Shown: one piece after another, positions 18,453-27,711 of the stretch
Layout of the letters: each line of letters starts with the position of its first letter
Numbering within the stretch: position 1 is the stretch's first letter
Source of the DNA: an uncultured Shewanella sp.
GTDB taxonomy: Bacteria; Pseudomonadota; Gammaproteobacteria; Enterobacterales; Shewanellaceae
Assembly (NCBI RefSeq): GCF_947495455.1
Contig: NZ_CANLZC010000008.1
Location: forward strand, 1-64,000
DNA length: 64,000 nucleotides
Reading direction: 5' to 3'
The notes under the pieces: generated by a model
What the model was told of the DNA's origin: nothing
Database searches by the model: none
The model's input: only the letters and a program-made list of their open reading frames with translations
Translations under genes and position numbers: made by a program

Positions 18453-18911
18453 ATGAGTGTTGAAGATTATGATGTATTGAATCGTCAGGTTCAGGCATTG
18501 TTTGCTGGTGAAGATGATTTAATGTGTGCAATGGCGAATTTTTCCGCGCTATTGAATGAGCATTTGGATGATATTAATTGGGTTGGCTTTTATTTGATAA
18601 AAAATACCCAATTAGTACTAGGTCCTTTTCAGGGAAAAGTGGCGTGTACTCGTATTCCATTAGGTCAAGGCGTATGCGGTACTGCGGCAAGTGAAAATAG
18701 CACCTTACGTATAGAAAATGTACATCATTTTGAAGGGCATATCGCTTGTGATGCGGCCAGTAATTCAGAACTTGTGATCCCTTTTTGTCGTGATGCTAGC
18801 GTTATTGGAGTGTTAGATATCGATAGCCCTTCGTTAGCAAGGTTCACTAAAAACGATCAAATAGGCCTAGAAGTCGTGTTAAAAAGCTTCGAAAATTGCT
18901 TATTTGGTTAA
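18453..18911 (+). CDS. msrC: free methionine-(R)-sulfoxide reductase (GAF domain)
   Basis: Reduces free methionine-R-sulfoxide, an oxidative-damage repair step in the cytosol. The whole 152-residue protein is one GAF domain. The three family cysteines are present: Cys65 in KVACTRIP, Cys75 in GQGVCGTAA and Cys99 in GHIACDAASNSE. The HIACDAASNSE block is almost diagnostic. I start at ATG 18453 (MSVEDYDVLN); a TTG at 18411 would add 14 unsupported residues. Proximity to letAB on one side and proQ-prc on the other parallels the E. coli order. Confidence 0.94.
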   Translation: MSVEDYDVLNRQVQALFAGEDDLMCAMANFSALLNEHLDDINWVGFYLIKNTQLVLGPFQGKVACTRIPLGQGVCGTAASENSTLRIENVHHFEGHIACDAASNSELVIPFCRDASVIGVLDIDSPSLARFTKNDQIGLEVVLKSFENCLFG

Positions 18912-19205
18912 AAGCTAGCCTATTATTGTGAATTGGTGGTCGCATTCATGGCCACTGTGCTTATAATAGGCGGTTTGATAAATTACAAAATTCAAGTAGG
19001 CTATTTAAACTTGATAGAATGAATGTTTGGCGTTTATTCTTTGTAATTGATAAGGTATGTCTGTAGAAAGAACGTTAAGAATAAGAATATTTTCAATTTA
19101 TCCTTTATTTTTACGTGAATTCAGATAAATATAAACGACACTTAAGACTGGTATATTCGTATATCGTTTTTTAATGTGCCCTTTTTTAAAACTGTGGAAG
19201 TAATG

Positions 19206-19847
19206 ATGGAATCAACAGAAAAGTTGACCGACACCAACGCAATTCTTGCGTATTTGTATGAAACATTTCCTTTATGCTTTATCGCTGAAGGTGAAACTAA
19301 GCCATTAAAGATTGGATTGTTTCAGGATTTGGCTGAAAGGTTATCTGATGATTCTAAAGTCAGTAAAACTCAATTAAGAATCGCTTTACGCCGCTATACC
19401 AGTAGTTGGCGTTATTTGAAATGCATTAAACCAGGTGTTCAACGTGTTGACTTAGAAGGTAAAGAATGCGGAGAACTTGAGCAAGAACATATTGAACATG
19501 CTCAAACGACGTTAAAAGCCAGTCAAGAAAAAGCCAAAGCGAAGCGACTTGCTCAAGCGGCTAAACATGCTGAAAAATCCCCCAAAGTTAACAAGAAGCC
19601 CGTTAAGAAAACAGCGCCTAAGCGTGCACCTGCAGTTAAATCAAGTAAGCCAGAAAAGAAACCTGCCCCTAAGGTTGATCTTACTCCCGCTGTGCTAACT
19701 GAATTAAAGCAAAATCAACGTGTGAATGTGAAACTAGGACAATCTCCTGTTGCTGGCATTATTTTAGATATCAAAAAAGAAGATGTGAGTGTTCAGTTAG
19801 ATTCAGGTTTAACGGTTAAAGTTCGAGCTGAACATATAATGCTGTAA
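19206..19847 (+). CDS. proQ: RNA chaperone ProQ
   Basis: A FinO/ProQ-domain RNA-binding protein that stabilises and pairs small RNAs with mRNAs. Residues ~8-120 hold the ProQ domain (FPLCFIAEGETKPLKIG, QLRIALRRYTSSWRYLK). A Lys/Ala/Pro-rich linker (~120-165) follows, then a C-terminal SH3-like Tudor module (RVNVKLGQSPVAGIILDI). I chose ATG 19206 (213 residues) over 19203 because GGAAG at 19196-19200 is better spaced from it. prc follows 29 bp downstream, as in many gammaproteobacteria. Confidence 0.95.
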   Translation: MESTEKLTDTNAILAYLYETFPLCFIAEGETKPLKIGLFQDLAERLSDDSKVSKTQLRIALRRYTSSWRYLKCIKPGVQRVDLEGKECGELEQEHIEHAQTTLKASQEKAKAKRLAQAAKHAEKSPKVNKKPVKKTAPKRAPAVKSSKPEKKPAPKVDLTPAVLTELKQNQRVNVKLGQSPVAGIILDIKKEDVSVQLDSGLTVKVRAEHIML

Positions 19848-19876
19848 TGGCCAAAAAGTAAAGGAGTAACTTGTTG

Positions 19877-21910
19877 ATGCGAAAACTCATTCTGGCTGCA
19901 CCTCTCGTCAGTATTTTTCTAGGATTTTCTGTCTGGGCCGTTAGCCCTTCAATTCCCTTCAGCGAGTTACCTGCTTTAAAGCAGGAGCCTCAGCATAAGG
20001 TTGCAAGCAAAAGGGTGACCGATTTATTTAGTCGCTCTCATTATCGCCGTTTTGTACTTGATGATGCTTTTTCAGAGCAAGTTTTTGATACTTATCTTAA
20101 ACAACTTGATTATCGCCGAAATGTCTTGTTGCAATCAGATGTTGATGGCTTTCAAAAATATGCTAAGCAGTTTGATACCATGTTAGAAACAGGCGATTTG
20201 AAGCCTGCTTATGATATGTTTCAATTGACCGAGAAAAGGCGTTACGAGCGTTTTGCTTATGCGCTGTCTTTGCTTGATAAAAAAATGAATTTTGATTTAG
20301 CCGGAGATAAATATCAATTTGATAGAGAAGATGCACCTTGGCCAAAAACAGAAGCTGAGCTGAATGAACTCTGGCGTGAACGGGTTAAGTATGACGCGTT
20401 AAATTTAAAATTGGCCGGTAAATCTTGGGATGAAATTGTCACTATTTTAACTAAACGCTATAACAATGCGATTAAGCGTTTGAGTCAAACAAACAGTGAA
20501 GATGTTTTTCAAGCAGTAATGAATGCTTTTGCTCGTACTGTTGAACCTCATACTAGTTACTTGTCTCCTCGTAATGCAGAACGTTTTCAAATGGAAATGA
20601 ACCTGAGCCTCGAAGGTATTGGCGCTGTGTTGCAAATGGATAATGATTATACTGTTATTAAAAGTCTAGTTGCCGGTGGTCCTGCTGCAAGCAGTGATAA
20701 ACTCGCCCCTGAAGATAAAATTGTTGGGGTGGCACAAGACGGTAAAGAAATGGTGGATGTCATTGGTTGGCGTCTTGATGATGTTGTTGAGCTGATTAAA
20801 GGACCTAAAGGCAGTAAAGTGACACTAGAGATCCTGCCTAAGAAAGGCGGAACCTCTGCTAAAACCTTTAATGTCACCATCACTCGAGATAAAATTCGAT
20901 TAGAAGATCGCGCCGCAAGTTCAAAAATCATAGAGCCTGAAGAAGGCGTTTATGCAGGCCGCAAAGTGGGCGTGATTAAGATCCCAGGTTTTTATATGGG
21001 ATTATCAAAAGACGTCGCAAAAGAGCTGGCTCAGTTAAAAGAAAGTAAAGTGGAAGGCGTGATTATTGATTTACGTGGTAATGGTGGTGGCGCGCTAACC
21101 GAAGCGACATTGCTCACTGGTTTGTTTATTGAACAAGGCCCTGTTGTGCAAATTCGTGATGCCAATGGCCGTGTCACCCAAAACCGTGATAATGATGGAA
21201 AAATTGCCTATGCTGGGCCATTAACTGTGATGGTCGATCGTTACAGTGCTTCAGCCTCTGAGATTTTTGCTGCGGCGCTGCAAGATTATGACAGAGCCTT
21301 GATTGTGGGCGAGTCAACTTACGGTAAAGGAACGGTACAGCAGCATAAGAGTTTAGGTCGTATTTACGATTTATACGATAAGCCCCTTGGGCATGTGCAA
21401 TACACTATCGCTAAATTCTATCGTATTAATGGCGGCAGTACTCAGCTAAAAGGGGTTACACCGGATATTGCCTTTCCTAGTGCACTAGAGCCTGGTGAAT
21501 ATGGTGAAGCGGAGTCTAAAAATGCATTGCCTTGGGATAAAGTGCCAGTAGCAAAATACAAAACGCTAAATGACATTACGCCAAGTATGATTGCGCAGCT
21601 TGATAAAAACTATCAGCAACGTATTAAGACAGATGTTGAATTTGGTTATATTAATAGCGATATTGCCGATTTTAAGAAACATCACAATGAAAAGAGTGTG
21701 TCATTGGTGGAAAGTGAACGTTTAGGTGAACGCGAAAAAAATGATAAAAAGCAGCTTGATAGAGTCAATGAGCGCCGTGTTAAAGCAGGGCTTAAGAAAG
21801 TGAAGTCACTGGATGATGTTGACGATGAAGTTGAGCCTGTAGATGCATTTTTAAATGAGGCAGTCTATATTACATTAGATTTAGCCAAAGCTGAGAAGCA
21901 GGCTAAATAG
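19877..21910 (+). CDS. prc: tail-specific periplasmic protease Prc
   Basis: A periplasmic C-terminal-processing serine protease acting on lipoproteins and cell-wall hydrolases. Its 677 residues are close to E. coli Prc (682). A signal peptide covers residues ~1-22. A PDZ domain starts near residue 235 (GIGAVLQMDNDYTVIKSL). The catalytic dyad is Ser459 in YSASASE with Lys484 in STYGKGTVQQ. AAGGAG at 19861 is four bases before TTG 19871 and ten before ATG 19877; I prefer the ATG. A strong terminator follows the stop by about 23 bp. Confidence 0.96.
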   Translation: MRKLILAAPLVSIFLGFSVWAVSPSIPFSELPALKQEPQHKVASKRVTDLFSRSHYRRFVLDDAFSEQVFDTYLKQLDYRRNVLLQSDVDGFQKYAKQFDTMLETGDLKPAYDMFQLTEKRRYERFAYALSLLDKKMNFDLAGDKYQFDREDAPWPKTEAELNELWRERVKYDALNLKLAGKSWDEIVTILTKRYNNAIKRLSQTNSEDVFQAVMNAFARTVEPHTSYLSPRNAERFQMEMNLSLEGIGAVLQMDNDYTVIKSLVAGGPAASSDKLAPEDKIVGVAQDGKEMVDVIGWRLDDVVELIKGPKGSKVTLEILPKKGGTSAKTFNVTITRDKIRLEDRAASSKIIEPEEGVYAGRKVGVIKIPGFYMGLSKDVAKELAQLKESKVEGVIIDLRGNGGGALTEATLLTGLFIEQGPVVQIRDANGRVTQNRDNDGKIAYAGPLTVMVDRYSASASEIFAAALQDYDRALIVGESTYGKGTVQQHKSLGRIYDLYDKPLGHVQYTIAKFYRINGGSTQLKGVTPDIAFPSALEPGEYGEAESKNALPWDKVPVAKYKTLNDITPSMIAQLDKNYQQRIKTDVEFGYINSDIADFKKHHNEKSVSLVESERLGEREKNDKKQLDRVNERRVKAGLKKVKSLDDVDDEVEPVDAFLNEAVYITLDLAKAEKQAK

Positions 21911-21932
21911 AAGGTGTTTGACTGTGCTCAAT

Positions 21933-21961
21933 AAAAAAACGCGCTAACGGCGCGTTTTTTT
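21933..21961 (+). terminator. rho-independent terminator after prc
   Basis: An A-run leads into ACGCGC, a TAACG loop, and GCGCGT followed by a T-run (stem AAAAAACGCGC with GCGCGTTTTTT). GC core plus T-tract 23 bp after the prc stop is a textbook intrinsic terminator that separates prc from pepN. Confidence 0.93.
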
Positions 21962-21993
21962 ATGTCATTAATAAGAGTAAGGATGAGTAAAAT

Positions 21994-24561
21994 ATGTCTC
22001 AATTGGAACCTAAATATTTAAAAGATTATCAATCTCCTCGCTTTACCATTAGCCATATTGATTTAGTTTTCAATTTAGCCGATGGGCAATCGACAGTGAC
22101 TGCCACGAGTCAGGTTATCAGGCAAGGGGAACATCAAGAGTGGTTAGTTCTTGATGGTGAAGATCTTCAATTAATATCGGTTAAAGTTAACGGTTTAGAT
22201 GCCGATTATGAAGTGCTAGAGGGTCAATTGATCGTTAAGAGTGCGCTCAATGCATTTGAATTAGAAATCATTACACAACAAGATCCCAAGGCCAATTCAA
22301 GTTTAGAAGGCTTGTATATGTCTGATGGGGCTTATTGCACTCAGTGTGAAGCCGAAGGCTTTAGGCGTATTACGTACTTTCTCGACAGGCCCGATGTATT
22401 AGCCATTTATACTGTGACCATTACGGCACCAAAACAAGGTTTTCCTTATTTACTCAGTAATGGCAATTTGATTGAGCAAGGTGAGGTCGATGCACAGCAT
22501 CATTATGTGAAATGGCACGATCCTTTTCCAAAACCTGCGTATTTATTTGCCTTGGTGGCTGGGGATTTTGATCTGTTAGAAGATGAATATCAGACGAAGA
22601 GTGGCCGACAAGTTAAATTACAAGTATTTGTTGATAAAGGTAACCTGCATAAGGCGCACCATGCGATGACGTCGTTGAAAAAATCCATGCAATGGGATGA
22701 GTCGCGGTTTAACCTTGAGTATGATCTCGATATTTATATGATAGTTGCGGTCGATTTTTTCAACATGGGGGCGATGGAGAATAAAGGTTTAAATATCTTT
22801 AATACTAAATACGTGTTAGCGGATAAACGTACGGCAACGGATGATGACTATCATGGTATCGAGTCGGTTGTAGGCCATGAATATTTCCATAATTGGACAG
22901 GCAATCGTGTGACTTGCCGTGATTGGTTTCAGCTGAGCTTAAAAGAAGGCTTAACGGTTTTTCGCGATCAAGAATTTAGTTCCGATTTAGGCTCTCGTGC
23001 CGTTAATCGTATTCATGCTATTCGTGTGATGAAAAATCAACAGTTCGCTGAAGATGCTGGCCCTATGGCGCATCCTATTCGCCCTGCCTCTGTCATTGAG
23101 ATGAATAACTTCTATACAGTGACTGTGTATAATAAGGGTGCTGAGGTGATCCGCATGATGCACACACTGTTAGGAGAAGCGCACTTTCAAGCTGGAATGG
23201 CTCTGTATTTTGAACGCCATGATGGGCAAGCTGTCACCTGTGATGATTTTGTCAGTGCAATGGAGACGGCATCGAGTGTGGATTTGACGCAATTTAGGCT
23301 ATGGTACAGTCAAGCAGGTACACCTGTGGTCAGTGTTGAAGAAGCCTTTGATGCTACAAAGGGCGTTTATCAGCTTACCTTGTCGCAAATGACACCTCAA
23401 ACACCCGATAAGTTAGACAAACTGCCGTTACATATTCCCTTTGATATTGAGCTGTTAAGTGCTGATGGTAAAAGCATTTTATCTCAAGTGCTTAATTTTA
23501 CAGAAAGCGAGCAAACCTTTACATTTGAAGGCCTGTCTCATCGACCTGTTGCGTCCTTATTACAAAATTTTTCAGCGCCTGTTCGCTTAAAATTTGATTA
23601 CAGCATTGAGCAGCTAGTGCACATTATGACTTATGCCAGCAGTGAAGTGGCGCGTTGGGAAGCATCGGTGAATTTATTCAGTCATGCCATTTGGAAGAAT
23701 GTGGCGCATCTACAGGCGGGTATTGCTATGGTGCTCGATCCTCGCATTGTAGACGCCTTTAAAGGGGTGATCCTCAATGATGCACTGGACAAGGCCCTAG
23801 TGGCTGAAATCTTAACCTTGCCGAGTCTGTCGTCGTTAATCGAGCAAGTGGAGCAAGTTGACTTAGACAAATTAAGTTTGGCAAGAGCCTTTGCTATCGA
23901 GCAAATAGCTCAAGGTTGTGAAGATGAGTTACTCGCTCGTTATAGAGAGCTGGCGTCAATGGATGATGCTGGAGCGCGTGCGTTTAAAAATAAATGCTTA
24001 GCGTTACTGATTGAAAGTCGTGATGAGCATCAGGCTCTCGCTGTCACTCAATTTGAACAAGCCGATAATATGACTAATAGCTTAGGGGCGCTATTGGCAC
24101 TTAATGCTGAGGCATCAAAGGTGCGTGAAGAGTTGATGACTGTTTTTGAGAAATCTTGGATAGATACGCCTTTGGTAATGGACAAATGGTTTAGTTTACA
24201 AGCACTGTTAAACCATGATAGCTGTATTGATAACCTAAAGGCATTGCTTGAGCATTCAGCGTTTAGCTTGTCAAACCCTAATCGAGTGCGCTCTCTTATT
24301 GGCATGTTTGCTGCGGGCAATGTCAATGAGTTTCATCGGTTAGACGGTAAAGGCTATCAATTTGTCACGGATATTTTAATTCAGCTTAATAGCGTCAATC
24401 CACAAGTGGCGGCGAGGGTGATAACCCCCCTCATTCAATTTAAAAAGTTTGATGCTAAGCGCCAAAGTTTGATGAAAGCGTCATTACAACAACTATTAGA
24501 TTTACCGGATCTGTCTAAAGATTTATTTGAGAAAGTCTCTAAGGCATTGAAGACCGCATAA
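21994..24561 (+). CDS. pepN: aminopeptidase N
   Basis: A cytosolic M1-family zinc aminopeptidase, 855 residues (E. coli 870). The exopeptidase motif GAMENKG precedes the zinc site HEYFH (His295, Glu296, His299), with the third ligand Glu318 in LKEGL. The C-terminal ~400 residues form the helical domain typical of bacterial PepN (YASSEVARWEA onward). It has its own terminator hairpin downstream. The ATG at 21994 follows taaggatgagtaaaat. Confidence 0.97.
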   Translation: MSQLEPKYLKDYQSPRFTISHIDLVFNLADGQSTVTATSQVIRQGEHQEWLVLDGEDLQLISVKVNGLDADYEVLEGQLIVKSALNAFELEIITQQDPKANSSLEGLYMSDGAYCTQCEAEGFRRITYFLDRPDVLAIYTVTITAPKQGFPYLLSNGNLIEQGEVDAQHHYVKWHDPFPKPAYLFALVAGDFDLLEDEYQTKSGRQVKLQVFVDKGNLHKAHHAMTSLKKSMQWDESRFNLEYDLDIYMIVAVDFFNMGAMENKGLNIFNTKYVLADKRTATDDDYHGIESVVGHEYFHNWTGNRVTCRDWFQLSLKEGLTVFRDQEFSSDLGSRAVNRIHAIRVMKNQQFAEDAGPMAHPIRPASVIEMNNFYTVTVYNKGAEVIRMMHTLLGEAHFQAGMALYFERHDGQAVTCDDFVSAMETASSVDLTQFRLWYSQAGTPVVSVEEAFDATKGVYQLTLSQMTPQTPDKLDKLPLHIPFDIELLSADGKSILSQVLNFTESEQTFTFEGLSHRPVASLLQNFSAPVRLKFDYSIEQLVHIMTYASSEVARWEASVNLFSHAIWKNVAHLQAGIAMVLDPRIVDAFKGVILNDALDKALVAEILTLPSLSSLIEQVEQVDLDKLSLARAFAIEQIAQGCEDELLARYRELASMDDAGARAFKNKCLALLIESRDEHQALAVTQFEQADNMTNSLGALLALNAEASKVREELMTVFEKSWIDTPLVMDKWFSLQALLNHDSCIDNLKALLEHSAFSLSNPNRVRSLIGMFAAGNVNEFHRLDGKGYQFVTDILIQLNSVNPQVAARVITPLIQFKKFDAKRQSLMKASLQQLLDLPDLSKDLFEKVSKALKTA

Positions 24562-24593
24562 AAGCGTTAAAAATGACATCAGCTTGATGATGA

Positions 24594-24621
24594 GGCTTTC
24601 CTGTTTAGGAAAGCCTTTTTT
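24594..24621 (+). terminator. rho-independent terminator after pepN
   Basis: GGCTTTCCT (24594-24602), a GTTT loop, AGGAAAGCC (24607-24615), then TTTTTT. A 9-bp perfect stem with a T-tract, 33 bp after the pepN stop. Confidence 0.93.
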
Positions 24622-24717
24622 ATGGGCAGTCAGCGCCAAATGGTGAATGAATATTTGTGGTTTATTCGATTTTATCTTAAACTTAAAATTATTATGTAAC
24701 AGGATGTTAAGCCTATT

Positions 24718-25365
24718 ATGGACAATATTTTAGTGTATTCCGATAGTATTTCTTGGGGGATCATTCCCAATACCCGTAAACGCTTGTCATTTGATGATCG
24801 CTGGCCCGGTGTGATGGAAAAGATACTGCTTGAGAAAGGCAAATCAGTACGCATCATAGAAAACTGCTTAAATGGTCGCCGAACAGTCTGGAGCGATCCC
24901 TTTAGAGCGGGTCGAGACGGCTCTGAAGGCTTGGCACAAGTGATTGAAATGCATTCCCCGTTGAAGCTGGTGATTCTTATGTTAGGGAATAATGACTTTC
25001 AATGCACACATGATAACAGTGTCGCACTCTCTGGCCAAGGCATAGTGAAACTCATTAATATTATTCGTCAAGCGCCGATAGAGCCGGGTATGCCAATACC
25101 GCAAATTATGGTGGTAGCGCCCCCAAAATTAAAACCCGTCAAAGGGGCTGTGGCCTATAAATTTGAAGGGGCCGTTGAGCGCAGCTTAGGCTTAGCAGCT
25201 GAATATGCCATCATCGCCAAAGCCTATCAAACCTTGTATTTTGATGCCAATACTGTGGTTGAAATGAGTGATATCGATGGGCTTCATTTAGATAAAGATT
25301 CCCATGCCATCTTAGGTAAGGCATTAGCCAATCGAGTGTCTGCGAGCGTGCTGGCAAAATCATAA
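24718..25365 (+). CDS. SGNH/GDSL-family hydrolase
   Basis: A 215-residue esterase/lipase-type hydrolase of the SGNH fold. Block I is a variant, LVYSDSISWG, with nucleophile Ser10. Block II glycine lies in NCLNGRRT, block III is MLGNNDF with the oxyanion Asn, and block V is DGLHLD with the Asp-x-x-His pair near residues 183-187. There is no signal peptide, so it is probably cytosolic. Substrate unknown; relatives act on acyl esters or arylesters. No operon partner. Confidence 0.9.
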   Translation: MDNILVYSDSISWGIIPNTRKRLSFDDRWPGVMEKILLEKGKSVRIIENCLNGRRTVWSDPFRAGRDGSEGLAQVIEMHSPLKLVILMLGNNDFQCTHDNSVALSGQGIVKLINIIRQAPIEPGMPIPQIMVVAPPKLKPVKGAVAYKFEGAVERSLGLAAEYAIIAKAYQTLYFDANTVVEMSDIDGLHLDKDSHAILGKALANRVSASVLAKS

Positions 25366-25372
25366 GTTAGTT

Positions 25373-25403
25373 CGTCACCTGTTTATTTCTTTGAGCGGTG
25401 ACG
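25373..25403. terminator. possible shared hairpin between convergent genes
   Basis: CGTCACC (25373-25379) pairs with GGTGACG (25397-25403) around a 17-nt loop, in the gap between the convergent SGNH and MDR genes. No clear T-tract follows, so this is tentative. Confidence 0.35.
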
Positions 25404-25447
25404 ATTTGTCAGTTATGTCGAGGATCTAGGAATGAATTAAGTGCTTT

Positions 25448-26428
25448 TTAGCTTATCGTTAAACCTATTTTCCCTACGGCTTGTCCCGACTGCAGGCGCT
25501 CATGTGCTTTAGCCACGTCCCAAAGGGTAAAGTTTGAGTCATCGAGCAGCGGGCGAATAACCCCTTTGTCGACAAGCTCAGCGATAATGGTGAGGATATG
25601 ACCGTGGGTTGCCGTATTTATTCCATGAACGAGAGGAATAAGCATTAATATGCTGTGAAAGCTTAAGCTTTTAAGCGCCACTTGCAGTACATCGTCAACA
25701 GGCAAAGTCGTGGCCACAGCACCGTTAAGTTTTGCCGCCTCAAAGCTTTTTTGAATATGCTCCCCAGCAATAGTATCAAAGATGGCATCAAATCCTTGTC
25801 CTTGAGTGAGTTCATTGACATATTGGAAAACAGGTGTTGTTGACGCATCAATAATATGATCTGCTCCTATTGTTTTAGCCAGTGCGTAGTGATTGGATAA
25901 AGTGGTGGCTGAAACCGTCGCGCCAAAGTGTTTTGCCAATTGAATGGCAATATGACCGACTCCCCCCGTTGCGCCGTGAATAAGGACATTGTCACCTTGT
26001 TTGATTTTTAATTTATCATGTAAAGCTTCCCACGCAGTGATCGAAACCAGTGGCAATACAGCGGCTTGTTTCATGGTTAATGTTTTAGGTTTGATGGCCA
26101 TTAGCGCTTCATCCACTAACATAAACTCTGCTAATGCACCGTTAATCCCTGCAATCCCTCCTGCGCAGCCATAGACTTCATCACCGACTTTGAAACGGCT
26201 CACACCTTCGCCAACTGCTGTGACTATACCAGCGACATCACCGTGTAGAATTTCAGGTAAGTTTTCTGACCAAGGTGTGTGGGTTGATCTAAGCATAGTA
26301 TCTAATGGGTTAACACTGCTGGCTTTGACTTTTACAATAAGGTGACCTTTTTTGATTTTAGGCTGTGGTCTGTCAGCGAGTTCAAAAACATCTGTGTCTC
26401 CTAATGATTTGATTATCATTGCTTTCAT
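25448..26428 (-). CDS. NADPH:quinone-reductase-like MDR oxidoreductase
   Basis: A 326-residue medium-chain dehydrogenase/reductase of the zinc-independent quinone oxidoreductase class. An N-terminal GroES-like part (SSVNPLDTMLR, HGDVAGIVTAVGEGV) is followed by a Rossmann NADPH-binding segment (VLIHGATGGVGHIAIQLAK) near residues 150-168. The catalytic zinc ligands of true alcohol dehydrogenases are absent. Of three possible ATGs I chose 26428, nine bases after tgagg. It is divergent from a LysR regulator 156 bp away that very probably controls it in response to a quinone, enone or other electrophile (inference). Confidence 0.9.
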   Translation of the reverse strand: MKAMIIKSLGDTDVFELADRPQPKIKKGHLIVKVKASSVNPLDTMLRSTHTPWSENLPEILHGDVAGIVTAVGEGVSRFKVGDEVYGCAGGIAGINGALAEFMLVDEALMAIKPKTLTMKQAAVLPLVSITAWEALHDKLKIKQGDNVLIHGATGGVGHIAIQLAKHFGATVSATTLSNHYALAKTIGADHIIDASTTPVFQYVNELTQGQGFDAIFDTIAGEHIQKSFEAAKLNGAVATTLPVDDVLQVALKSLSFHSILMLIPLVHGINTATHGHILTIIAELVDKGVIRPLLDDSNFTLWDVAKAHERLQSGQAVGKIGLTIS

Positions 26429-26487
26429 TTGATTCATCCTCAATATATTTCAAGTAAGTTGGTAGTGTGGTCATTCTATTTGTTGCT

Positions 26488-26542
26488 ACTTTTGCAATCC
26501 ATAACCTAAAAATAAAAACACTTTTGCTTTTATTGCAAAAGT
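26488..26542. promoter_or_regulatory. candidate LysR operator between divergent genes
   Basis: An 8-bp inverted repeat, ACTTTTGC (26520-26527) with GCAAAAGT (26535-26542), seven-base spacer. A third half-site, ACTTTTGCAA, lies at 26488-26497. All are between the divergent MDR and LysR genes. Repeated half-sites there fit recognition and activation sites of a LysR regulator. Confidence 0.5.
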
Positions 26543-26584
26543 TAGGGTAGAATCATTGTTTTATGATTGAAGAGAAAATGGTCA

Positions 26585-27484
26585 ATGAGCTCGCTTAATC
26601 GCTTACATTATTTCAACTGTGTGGTTGAAACTGGCAGTATTTCACAGGCTAGCCGTATGCTTGATGTGCAGCCTTCCACGATTTCCCGTCAGTTAACGGC
26701 ATTAGAATCTGAGTTGGGTATACAGTTATTGAATAAAACAACACGCAATATGAGTTTGACGGAGGCGGGACTAAAATATTATGAATATTCACAAAGGATA
26801 GTGTCGGAGTTTGACGCGGCAAAACGGGCAGTAAATGATTTGCAAGCCCATCCAAGGGGACGGCTGAAAGTGAGCATGACCGTTGGATTTGGGGAGAGTA
26901 TTGTACTTCCCTTGATCCCTGAGTTTCAGCAGCGTTTTCCCGATATTTATCTTGAACTTGAATTGACAGAAAGAGTCGCTGATTTGGTGGAGGATAATAT
27001 TGATATTGCCATTAGAAGTGGTTATTTACCTGACTCGACTATGGTGGGTAAAAAACTCATGGATAATAATTTTCTCTTGTGTGCCAGTGACGATTACTTG
27101 AAAAGGAGCGCGCCCTTATTGTCACCTGCAGGATTAACAGATCATCAATGTATTTTATATCGTTATTCTGGCTGGCAAGATTGGTTTTTAATGGAAGAGA
27201 GAGCCATTAAACTGGCCATTAATCATAGTTTATCGGTGAATTCTGTGAACGGGCAAAAACAATTGTTATTAAATCATGCTGGCTTAGCGCTCATGCCATA
27301 TTGGGCGGTTAAGAATGAACTTGACAGTGGAAAGCTCGTTCACGTATTACCTGAATATCAGTTGAGCCCATATGAGCGATTAAGTTCAACTTACGCTGTG
27401 TATTTAAAAAGACATTTGACTCCTCCTAAAAATCGCGCTTTTATTGATTTTATGAGTGAGAAAATAAATAAAAACCAAAGTTAA
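26585..27484 (+). CDS. LysR-family transcriptional regulator
   Basis: A 299-residue regulator with an N-terminal winged helix-turn-helix (residues ~1-60; GSISQASRMLDVQPSTISRQ is the recognition region) and a periplasmic-binding-protein-like effector domain (LKVSMTVGFGESIVLPLI onward). I prefer ATG 26585 (MSSLNRLHYF) because a TTG at 26567 would add six residues with no better ribosome site. It is divergent from the MDR oxidoreductase with a repeated GCAAAAGT-type half-site between them. It belongs to the CrgA/DsdC-like subgroup by its overall sequence; the inducer is unknown. Confidence 0.92.
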   Translation: MSSLNRLHYFNCVVETGSISQASRMLDVQPSTISRQLTALESELGIQLLNKTTRNMSLTEAGLKYYEYSQRIVSEFDAAKRAVNDLQAHPRGRLKVSMTVGFGESIVLPLIPEFQQRFPDIYLELELTERVADLVEDNIDIAIRSGYLPDSTMVGKKLMDNNFLLCASDDYLKRSAPLLSPAGLTDHQCILYRYSGWQDWFLMEERAIKLAINHSLSVNSVNGQKQLLLNHAGLALMPYWAVKNELDSGKLVHVLPEYQLSPYERLSSTYAVYLKRHLTPPKNRAFIDFMSEKINKNQS

Positions 27485-27711
27485 CCAGCACAGAAGTATA
27501 TCGATATACAATAGTATTAATATTGGAAGATATATTGTAATGTCAATACAGTTTAATAATACTTTTTTCTCTATATTTTAATGCCTAAGGGTTAAATACT
27601 AGTTGTATTTAATCATTAATTACACTAGGTTGTTATTTTTAATATGTTGATGCATTCGCTGTTCATCTTCTTAAATTTTAATTTGATTATATGTAACAGG
27701 TGTCATTTTTA

